NCBI RefSeq assembly: GCF_900766215.1
Contig: NZ_CAAFUQ010000063.1
Span: 1-5,559, forward strand
Source of the DNA: an uncultured Finegoldia sp.
GTDB lineage: Bacteria > Bacillota > Clostridia > Tissierellales > Peptoniphilaceae
Direction: 5' to 3'
DNA length: 5,559 bases
This document shows, in pieces, positions 1 to 5,263 of the stretch. Both the position numbers and the translations under genes were made by a program. Within the stretch, counting starts at the first letter, position 1; each line of letters opens with the position of its first letter. The notes under the pieces were generated by a model. It was not told where the DNA came from. It saw only the letters and a list, made by a program, of their open reading frames with translations, and ran no database searches.

Positions 1-76
1 AAGTTTTATATGAGGTATTAGATTCTAAATACTCTTTTACCACTTTCGTTTTGAATTCTGTACTATATTTTGCCAT
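1..76 (-). CDS. IS3-family transposase OrfA, N-terminal fragment (25 codons visible)
   Basis: Reading the minus strand from an ATG at 76-74 gives MAKYSTEFKTKVVKEYLESN followed by TSYKT, then the window ends. This is the characteristic beginning of the OrfA helix-turn-helix protein of IS3-family elements, which binds the element's ends and supplies the N-terminal part of the frameshifted OrfAB transposase. A near-perfect Shine-Dalgarno sequence, AAGGAGGT, lies at 94-87 on the minus strand, ten bases before the ATG, which fixes the start. No stop or frameshift appears in the visible part, so it looks intact here. The overlapping OrfB would lie further left, outside the window. Confidence 0.85.
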   Translation of the reverse strand, partial: MAKYSTEFKTKVVKEYLESNTSYKT

Positions 77-107
77 TAAAAAACTGACCTCCTTTAGTTA
101 GTTTTTT

Positions 108-132
108 GGTCTAACTTTTGGGGGTCAGTTCA
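108..132 (-). repeat. Terminal inverted repeat of the IS3-family element (left end)
   Basis: The 25-base end reads, from 132 inward on the minus strand, TGAACTGACCCCC then AAAAGTTAGACC. It begins with the TG dinucleotide expected at IS3-family ends and resembles ends of IS150-type elements (comparison from memory). Just inside it, AGTTAG at 96-101 is complementary to CTAACT at 111-116, giving a six-pair hairpin with a nine-base loop between the terminus and the OrfA ribosome binding site. Confidence 0.75.
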
Positions 133-172
133 TTAATTTCGCGTTTTTTTCTTGTACATATGTTTAAGGAAA

Positions 173-200
173 TTGTTTTTTTTAGGATATGCTCTATAAT
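173..200 (+). promoter_or_regulatory. Probable sigma-A promoter of the ABC-2 exporter operon
   Basis: TTGTTT at 173-178 (-35, four of six consensus bases) and a perfect TATAAT at 195-200 (-10) are separated by 16 bases. Transcription would start near 207, about 25 bases before the ATPase start codon. The promoter lies about 40 bases beyond the insertion sequence end, in host DNA, so the operon would not depend on the element for transcription. A second TATAAT at 213-218 has no good -35 partner. Confidence 0.55.
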
Positions 201-231
201 TATATTTGAGAGTATAATTATGGAGCGGAAT

Positions 232-1149
232 ATGATAGAAGTAAACAACCTGAAAAAAGATTATGAAATAATTAAGAGAAAAAGTTTATTAAACAAAGAA
301 AAAACTATCGTGAATGCAGTGAAGAAGATTTCTTTTCAAATTGAAGATGGAGAAAGAGTCGGACTCATTGGGCTTAATGGAGCTGGAAAGACTACTACGA
401 TTAAAATGATGACGGGAATTTTGTATCCAACAGATGGTTTTATAAAAGTGAATGGATTCACTCCGTCTGACAGGAAAAAGGAATTTTTGAATGAAATTGG
501 AGTATCAATGGGACAACGTTCGTGTATGTTTTACGATATTGATGTGATAGAATCATTCAAATATTTCAAAGAAGTTTATGAAATTTCAGATGAGGATTTT
601 GAGGAAAGATTACAAGAATTCGATAAAGTTCTTGGACTTTCGCAACTTTTACATACTCCTGTAAGAAAATTGTCTTTCGGTCAGAGGATGAAGTGTGAAT
701 TGGCAGTGAGTCTTATTCATTTGCCGCGAACAATATTTTTGGATGAGCCTACTATTGGTCTTGATGTTGTGGTTCAAGAAAATATATTTGAATTTTTGAA
801 TATGATAAACCAAAAATACAATTCTACGATCATATTGACCACACATGAGATAGAAAATATAGATAAATTTTGCCCTAGAATTATAGTGTTAAATCATGGG
901 GAAGTGATATACGATGGAAGGTGCAATAAATTTTTGGATAGGGATAAATATAGAAAATTAACCGTATCTTCCAAATACATTGAGTATTTGAAGGATTTTA
1001 ATCCAGACATCGACAATGAGAAGGCGACAGCTTTATTGAAAATCGATCAGTTAAATAGTGTCGATATTTCACAATTTTCTAAGTCTGAATTTACCATCGA
1101 AGAATTGAGCTTGGAAGATGTTTTAAAAACTAAATTCAGGGGTGAATGA
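232..1149 (+). CDS. ABC-2 type exporter ATP-binding protein (COG4586-like)
   Basis: A 305-residue cytoplasmic ATPase that would power the two permeases encoded downstream. ATP-binding motifs are complete: Walker A GLNGAGKTT at residues 47-55, Q-loop glutamine 95 within MGQRS, signature LSFGQ at 147-151, Walker B TIFLDE at 167-172 with the catalytic glutamate, D-loop GLD at 176-178 and switch histidine 205 in TTHE. The strings LSFGQRMKCELA and FLDEPTIGLDVV, the MGQRS Q-loop and a C-terminal extension ending near IEELSLEDVL are typical of the COG4586 family, whose partners are COG4587 and COG3694 permeases. The reading frame is open back to a TTG at 118, but that codon lies in the insertion sequence end and upstream of the promoter. 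ATG 232 is preferred because it has GGAG at 222-225 six bases upstream and gives the usual MIEVNNL beginning; ATG 220 is possible. Substrate unknown; from memory, Synechocystis relatives have been linked to viologen export. Confidence 0.92.
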   Translation: MIEVNNLKKDYEIIKRKSLLNKEKTIVNAVKKISFQIEDGERVGLIGLNGAGKTTTIKMMTGILYPTDGFIKVNGFTPSDRKKEFLNEIGVSMGQRSCMFYDIDVIESFKYFKEVYEISDEDFEERLQEFDKVLGLSQLLHTPVRKLSFGQRMKCELAVSLIHLPRTIFLDEPTIGLDVVVQENIFEFLNMINQKYNSTIILTTHEIENIDKFCPRIIVLNHGEVIYDGRCNKFLDRDKYRKLTVSSKYIEYLKDFNPDIDNEKATALLKIDQLNSVDISQFSKSEFTIEELSLEDVLKTKFRGE

Positions 1150-1916
1150 TGAAATTATTTGCTTGTTCTCTAAGAATCGCTCTGAAAAAGATGTTTGCTT
1201 ATCCAAATGAAATAATCATGATATTTTTTCACAGCCTTTTCCAATTATTGTCGACGATTTTGTTTTGGGTTGTGTTATTCGACAATGTAGATTCTTTTGG
1301 ATATGACAAATCTTTCATATATTTATTGGCAATGGTCGGGATGTTATCTTCAGCTATTGAAGAAATGTTTTTCGGACTCAGAGATTTTGAGTGGTTAGTG
1401 CGTGACGGAAGTTTGGATAGGTATTTGTATCGCCCTCAAAATACTTTGTTTATGATAATGATAGAAAATATTCCACTTGTTGCATTCATTGAGCAACTCT
1501 TGCTTGGAATTGTTGGAATAATTTTGGTAGTAGTGAAATTTGATATCGCGATTTCTTTTGTAGCTGTATTAAAGATGATAATTCTTTTAATAATAGGGAA
1601 CGTGTATTATCAAACGATTTATGCGACAATAACGATGCTGAGTTTAAGATTTGAAAAAATATCGACATTAAGGGATTTGATTTTCAATTTTAATTTTTCA
1701 AAAAATTATCCCACTACAATTTTTCCGAATTTTTTGAGAAAATTTCTGACTTATGTAGTTCCTGTTTCATTGATAGCATTTGTTCCAACACTAGCTTTAA
1801 GCGGAAAACCTACTAGACATTTTCCTCTAATATTAATTTTTTTAGCAGTGAGTTTGATGGTTTTATACATTGTGTACAATCGTGGACTTAGAAGATATTC
1901 TTCAAATGGAGGTTAG
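1149..1916 (+). CDS. ABC-2 type exporter permease subunit 1 (COG4587/COG3694-like)
   Basis: A 255-residue integral membrane protein, probably one half of the transport channel driven by the upstream ATPase. Six hydrophobic segments lie at about residues 22-45, 56-76, 108-130, 133-165, 198-217 and 226-243. Family hallmarks are the cytoplasmic motif GSLDRYLYRP after helix 2 (residues 87-96), the YPTTIFP...LTYVVP stretch before helix 5 and a C-terminal NRGLRRYSSNGG tail. These match the ABC2_membrane_6-type permeases that accompany COG4586 ATPases. The start overlaps the ATPase stop (ATGATG, stop TGA at 1147-1149). ATG 1149 is preferred over ATG 1146 because AGGGGTGA at 1138-1145 is better spaced from it; the difference is one methionine. 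The overlap implies translational coupling. No signal peptide is needed or seen. Which of the two COG families it belongs to cannot be fixed by eye. Confidence 0.88.
   Translation: MKLFACSLRIALKKMFAYPNEIIMIFFHSLFQLLSTILFWVVLFDNVDSFGYDKSFIYLLAMVGMLSSAIEEMFFGLRDFEWLVRDGSLDRYLYRPQNTLFMIMIENIPLVAFIEQLLLGIVGIILVVVKFDIAISFVAVLKMIILLIIGNVYYQTIYATITMLSLRFEKISTLRDLIFNFNFSKNYPTTIFPNFLRKFLTYVVPVSLIAFVPTLALSGKPTRHFPLILIFLAVSLMVLYIVYNRGLRRYSSNGG
1908..1914 (+). promoter_or_regulatory. Ribosome binding site of permease 2, made from the Gly-Gly codons of permease 1
   Basis: GGAGGTT at 1908-1914 is a strong Shine-Dalgarno sequence five bases before ATG 1918. It is also the last two codons (GGA GGT, Gly-Gly) of permease 1 and part of its TAG stop. 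It decides the start of permease 2: the frame is open further up to a TTG at 1870, inside permease 1, but nothing there resembles such a site. Confidence 0.8.
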
Positions 1917-1917
1917 A

Positions 1918-2688
1918 ATGAAAAAATACTTGCAGTCTTTGAAAATAGAATACCTAAATTCAAAAGAATACTTTATTTCTTTTGTTTCCTCCATATTTTA
2001 TATACCAATCACAATCGTTGTTTATTATTTTTTGTGGAAATTCATAATGAAAGGACAAGCTGATATTGCTGGAATGAATTTTGACGATGTGATTGCGTAT
2101 TTCATGACGATTTTGGTAGTGAAAAATTCAATATCAAATACAATGGCTGAAACTTATTACATATTTCAAGATATAAATTCGGGAAATATTGATACTCTGA
2201 TAACTAAGCCAATTTATTATCCTCTTACTAGATTTTGCATATCTATAGGAAGAGTTGTAATATCAATGCCTTTGGGGATAGTTTTTTGGATAGCAGTTCA
2301 GTTGTATTTCAATAAGTTTTCATTTGCATCGCTTCGTTATTTTATAATATCCTTGTTTCTAGGATTTTGTTTGATGTTTCAAGTGCTATGTGTTTTAGGA
2401 TTACTAACATTTTGGTTAAAATCTGTACTTAGTCTCAGAGATATTTTCTGGTATATTCTGGCAATATTTTCAGGAGAAGTAGTTCCCTTAGCGTTTTTCT
2501 CTGGGAAATTTGAAATTATACAACACAATCCACTTGCCGGAATTTATTACATACCTGCAAACATAATTAACTCAAACAATATGAAGGCTTTGATTTTGGA
2601 ACAAGTAATTTACATCGTGATTTTTTCCATAATAATTTATTTTATGTGGAGAAGAGGAATAAAACATTACGAATCGCAAGGTGGATAA
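1918..2688 (+). CDS. ABC-2 type exporter permease subunit 2 (COG4587/COG3694-like)
   Basis: A 256-residue integral membrane protein and likely heterodimer partner of permease 1. Six hydrophobic segments lie at about residues 19-41, 57-77, 107-132, 139-165, 173-196 and 228-244. It shares two landmarks with permease 1: a GNIDTLITKP motif after helix 2 (residues 89-98, equivalent to GSLDRYLYRP) and a basic C-terminus WRRGIKHYESQGG. SGEVVPLAFF near residues 185-194 is typical of this permease family. One base separates its ATG from the stop of permease 1, so the three genes form one transcriptional unit with coupled translation. The reading frame ends with TAA at 2686-2688, directly before a strong terminator, so the operon has exactly three genes: one ATPase and two different permeases. 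No catalytic or substrate-specific motif is visible; the cargo is unknown. Confidence 0.88.
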   Translation: MKKYLQSLKIEYLNSKEYFISFVSSIFYIPITIVVYYFLWKFIMKGQADIAGMNFDDVIAYFMTILVVKNSISNTMAETYYIFQDINSGNIDTLITKPIYYPLTRFCISIGRVVISMPLGIVFWIAVQLYFNKFSFASLRYFIISLFLGFCLMFQVLCVLGLLTFWLKSVLSLRDIFWYILAIFSGEVVPLAFFSGKFEIIQHNPLAGIYYIPANIINSNNMKALILEQVIYIVIFSIIIYFMWRRGIKHYESQGG

Positions 2689-2720
2689 AAAAATTGCACG
2701 ACTAATCTCGTGCAATTTTT
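2689..2720. terminator. Bidirectional rho-independent terminator between convergent genes
   Basis: The left arm 2689-2701 (AAAAATTGCACGA) is perfectly complementary to the right arm 2708-2720 (TCGTGCAATTTTT), with a six-base loop CTAATC at 2702-2707. A T-run follows on the plus strand to 2721. On the minus strand the A-run 2687-2693 gives seven Ts after the hairpin. It can therefore end transcripts of both the ABC-2 operon and the convergent EamA gene. The right arm codes for the last residues (KIARD region) of the EamA protein, and the TAG stop of that gene sits in the loop. Confidence 0.9.
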
Positions 2721-3610
2721 TCATTTATTAACATTCTTTGTTTTCTTCTATTGTTCATAAAATTAATCAAAGCTCCACTGAATATTAAAATATATCCAAT
2801 TATACTCAAATAATCAGGGATTTGATGTAAGAATAAAAATCCGAACAAACCTGTAAAAATTATCGTCGAATAATCAAACACTGAAATCTCAGAAGCAGGA
2901 GCGAATTTGTAAGCCAATGTTATTCCAAATTGTCCGATAAGTGCTGCAAGTCCAACGCCGATAAGAGCAAGGATTGATGATGTTCCCATTGGAACAAAAT
3001 TAAATATCATAAAAGGAATACATACTATACACGAAAATCCTGAGAAAAACGCAACAATAAACGAACTATTAACTCCTAGAGTGTTCAATTTTCTAACGCA
3101 AGTGTAAGCTCCACCTGCACAAACTCCCCCCAAAATTCCTATTAAATATGGAAGAATTTCCTGGATTTGTAGTGTAGGTTTTACAACGAACAAAACCCCT
3201 ACAAATGCTATTAAAATCGAAATTATGTGTTCCTTTCTCAAATCTTCTTTTAGAAAAATCCAAGACAAAATCAAAGTCGCAAAAGGAGCGAGTTTGTTGA
3301 GAACTGATGCATCAGAAATAAACAAATGATCCAACGCGTAATAATTACAAAAAATTCCTGCAGTACCCAAACTTGCTCTCAAAATCAAAGTTTTCCATGG
3401 GATTGATTTAACATCGTGAAGCTCTTTTACTTCTTTTTTTTTATTCGATTTTAGTAAAATTGCGAAAGCCACCAAAAAAGCAATCAAATTTCTGAAAAAA
3501 CTTTTTTGTATAGTTGGCAAATCTCCAGCAAGTGGTATGAATAAATTCATAAGAGCAAATCCAAATGCTGATAATAATATTGCTATAATACCTTTAGTTC
3601 TATTATTCAT
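2702..3610 (-). CDS. EamA/DMT-superfamily membrane transporter
   Basis: A 302-residue integral membrane protein of the drug/metabolite transporter superfamily, with two tandem EamA repeats of five helices each (about residues 7-143 and 152-285). About ten hydrophobic segments can be read. Family-like features are the stretch DASVLNKLAPFATLILSWIFLKE (split as DASVLNKLAP, then FATLILSWIFLKE) ending repeat 1's fourth helix, FVGVLFVVKP closing the first repeat, and the matching APASEISVFDYSTI...GLFGFLF in the second repeat. Members export metabolites, amino acids or drugs, or take up nucleotide-type solutes; the substrate cannot be told from sequence. The C-terminus is basic (NNRRKQR), as expected for a cytoplasmic end. 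GGAGGT on the minus strand at 3621-3616, five bases before ATG 3610-3608, fixes the start. It is a single gene, convergent with the ABC-2 operon and divergent from the right-hand exporter. Confidence 0.88.
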   Translation of the reverse strand: MNNRTKGIIAILLSAFGFALMNLFIPLAGDLPTIQKSFFRNLIAFLVAFAILLKSNKKKEVKELHDVKSIPWKTLILRASLGTAGIFCNYYALDHLFISDASVLNKLAPFATLILSWIFLKEDLRKEHIISILIAFVGVLFVVKPTLQIQEILPYLIGILGGVCAGGAYTCVRKLNTLGVNSSFIVAFFSGFSCIVCIPFMIFNFVPMGTSSILALIGVGLAALIGQFGITLAYKFAPASEISVFDYSTIIFTGLFGFLFLHQIPDYLSIIGYILIFSGALINFMNNRRKQRMLINEKIARD

Positions 3611-3631
3611 TTATTACCTCCGTATTAATAA

Positions 3632-3661
3632 ATGATATCATAAAACAATGTAGATTTGAAA
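3632..3661 (-). promoter_or_regulatory. Candidate promoter of the EamA gene (weak)
   Basis: On the minus strand, TTCAAA (3661-3656) and TATCAT (3637-3632) are separated by 18 bases, giving a start near 3625 and a leader of about 15 bases with the ribosome binding site. The -10 is half of a perfect ten-base palindrome, ATGATATCAT, at 3632-3641. The -35 matches only four of six bases and the other half of the palindrome offers an alternative -10, so this is tentative. Confidence 0.35.
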
Positions 3662-3671
3662 TTTATTCTAT

Positions 3672-3699
3672 TTCGCAAGATTTTATTAGGTGGTATAAT
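3672..3699 (+). promoter_or_regulatory. Extended -10 promoter of the right-hand ABC exporter genes
   Basis: TGGTATAAT at 3691-3699 is a perfect -10 hexamer (3694-3699) with the extended -10 TG one base upstream. A partial -35, TTCGCA at 3672-3677, sits 16 bases before it. Transcription would start near 3706, right at the AGAGGA ribosome binding site (3706-3711), leaving a leader of only about 16 bases. This position rules out the TTG at 3656 as a start of the downstream gene. Confidence 0.65.
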
Positions 3700-3721
3700 C
3701 AAAAAAGAGGAATTTGTGATT

Positions 3722-5263
3722 ATGAAAACTAAAGAGAAAAAATATTTTATTTATTCAAGTTTGTTTTATGTATTTATTTTTGTGCTTGATTTTTTAGTGT
3801 CTGTAATTACATCAAATTTTGCAGACGAATTTGTAAAACTAAATACAGTAGAATTTCAAAATACAATAAAAACTATGTTAATTATAATATTAGTATTTGG
3901 TGTGAAATTTTTATTAGAAAAACTAATACCTTATAAATTAGAATTAATAAAACATCAATTAAAATTTCAGTTAAAAAACAACATACTAAAAGATATTTAC
4001 AATTTACGAAAAGAATTGTTATTCGAATTTTCAGGAGAGCAAGTTTTGCAAATTGTAGATAAGGACAGCGACATTGTAGCAAGCTTTAGGTATGAATATT
4101 TGGTAGAATTTTTTTCTTCATTATTTATTTTTGCAACGATACTTGTTTCATTTTTGGTTTTAAGTTATAAGGTGACTTTTATTCTTGCTTTCTTAGCTAT
4201 TTTGCAAATAATACCGCCAATAATTACTAAAAATAGTTTATATAAGATTTACATGGATACTAGAAAAATAGAACAAGATACTACTAACTGGATTATTTCA
4301 GCATCAGAAGGAAGAGATGTTTTGAAAACTTTTAATGCGACTGATTGGTATTTTAAAAATAAAAGGAATTTAGATGAACTGAATGTAAATGCTGGTACTA
4401 AGGCTGAAATTGCATTTGCTCTTGAAAATGCTATGTATTCTCTGTTAGATTTGATTTTAAAAATAGTTAGTTATGCAATTATAGGTATAGCAATCTATAA
4501 TCAGGAAATTACCATTGCTGATTCGGTGTTTATGATTATGTTACTGAGTACGTTTTATTCCAATTTTGAGAATATAACAAAATATATTTCGAAGGTTCAA
4601 GAATTCAATGTATCAAAAACTAGAATAAATAATATTTTAAATAAAGATATTAATAGTAACGATGTAACAGTTTCAGATACTGATTCTCTAATAGATTTAA
4701 AAATTGAAGATTTAGATTTTTGTCAAAATTTAAATGGAACAAATCTTAAATTAGAAAAAGGAGATAAAATTCTAATTTCTGGGAGTAATGGCAAAGGGAA
4801 AACAACCATTTTCAATTTGATTTTAGGACTTTTACACTCAAATAGCAAATTGGTTATTAGAGATATTCCAGAAAGACTTATAAGTTATTTAAATCAAAAT
4901 GATTTATGTATTTCTTTTACAATGAGAGAGATTATGGGTATGCTTGAAGGAAAAGAATACGTTAAAAAAGTCCAAGAACTCTGCAATTATTTTGGGATTA
5001 AGGAGCTTGAATGGAGTAAATACTTAGATGAATTATCAGGTGGAGAAAGGAAAAAATTCGCATTAGCAGTGTGTCTGGCATCTGATAAGAATATACTTTT
5101 GTTAGATGAACCGACAAATCATTTAGATGATAAATCGGTGGAAAAACTAATCGGTATTTTAAGATCTGATTCACGAGAAATGATTGTAATTAGTCATGAT
5201 AAAAGGTTAAATAAAATATGCAATAAAACTTTAGATTTAGATAGCGGTGATAATTATGTATAA
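3722..5263 (+). CDS. ABC exporter half-transporter with fused membrane and ATPase domains
   Basis: A 513-residue protein with an N-terminal membrane domain of six helices (about residues 7-30, 50-68, 129-149, 152-168, 237-260, 264-282) and a C-terminal ATPase, the layout of type IV (B-family) ABC exporters. ATPase motifs are Walker A GSNGKGKTT at 354-362, Q-loop glutamine 392 (YLNQND), signature LSGGE at 438-442, Walker B ILLLDE at 458-463, D-loop HLD at 467-469 and switch histidine 492 (VISHD). All catalytic residues are present. The ATPase is compact, with little sequence between Walker A and the Q-loop, and it carries DEPTNHLD rather than the DEPTSALD usual in exporters. No peptidase domain is present. 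ATG 3722 is chosen; GTG 3716 lies closer to AGAGGA and is a real alternative. The second half-transporter starts within its last codons, suggesting a heterodimer. Substrate unknown (peptide or drug export would be typical). The gene is noticeably more AT-rich than those to its left. Confidence 0.88.
   Translation: MKTKEKKYFIYSSLFYVFIFVLDFLVSVITSNFADEFVKLNTVEFQNTIKTMLIIILVFGVKFLLEKLIPYKLELIKHQLKFQLKNNILKDIYNLRKELLFEFSGEQVLQIVDKDSDIVASFRYEYLVEFFSSLFIFATILVSFLVLSYKVTFILAFLAILQIIPPIITKNSLYKIYMDTRKIEQDTTNWIISASEGRDVLKTFNATDWYFKNKRNLDELNVNAGTKAEIAFALENAMYSLLDLILKIVSYAIIGIAIYNQEITIADSVFMIMLLSTFYSNFENITKYISKVQEFNVSKTRINNILNKDINSNDVTVSDTDSLIDLKIEDLDFCQNLNGTNLKLEKGDKILISGSNGKGKTTIFNLILGLLHSNSKLVIRDIPERLISYLNQNDLCISFTMREIMGMLEGKEYVKKVQELCNYFGIKELEWSKYLDELSGGERKKFALAVCLASDKNILLLDEPTNHLDDKSVEKLIGILRSDSREMIVISHDKRLNKICNKTLDLDSGDNYV

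Larger units (their letters stand above)
1..132 (-). mobile_element. IS3-family insertion sequence, left (OrfA-side) end, cut by window edge
   Basis: One end of an insertion sequence, entering from the left edge and ending near base 132. Two signs agree. The reverse strand of 1-76 encodes a typical IS3-family OrfA N-terminus. Just outside it lies a terminal repeat whose outward-in reading starts TGAACTGACCCCC and continues AAAAGTTAGACC, the kind of end found on IS150-like members of the IS3 family. The outer boundary could be 132 or, if the element starts at the inner TGACCCCC, 127. The rest of the element (remainder of OrfA, OrfB, the right end) lies outside the window, so target duplication and completeness cannot be judged. 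It is transcribed away from the exporter operon to its right. Confidence 0.85.

Noticed and set aside
118..231. N-terminal extension of the first ABC ATPase back to TTG 118
   Set aside because: The TTG lies in the insertion sequence's terminal repeat and upstream of the promoter, has no ribosome binding site, and the added residues do not resemble the family; ATG 232 has a good site.
133..231. Riboswitch or attenuator upstream of the ABC-2 operon
   Set aside because: Only T-rich runs without a matching stem were seen, and the predicted leader is about 25 bases, too short for such an element.
649..846. 65-codon minus-strand open frame
   Set aside because: It lies antisense inside the Walker B region of the ABC ATPase gene, has no ribosome binding site evident and no recognisable protein; it is a shadow of the real gene.
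1486..1668. 60-codon minus-strand open frame
   Set aside because: Antisense to permease 1 with no supporting signals.
3656..3721. Upstream TTG start for the right-hand exporter
   Set aside because: It would place the start before the extended -10 promoter at 3691-3699 and lacks a ribosome binding site.
3882..4082. 66-codon minus-strand open frame
   Set aside because: Antisense to the membrane domain of the right-hand exporter; a hydrophobic composition on the reverse strand is expected from AT-rich coding DNA.
3722..5263. ABC-F ribosome-protection protein, suggested by DEPTNHLD
   Set aside because: There is a single ATPase domain preceded by six membrane helices; ABC-F proteins have two ATPase domains and no membrane segments.
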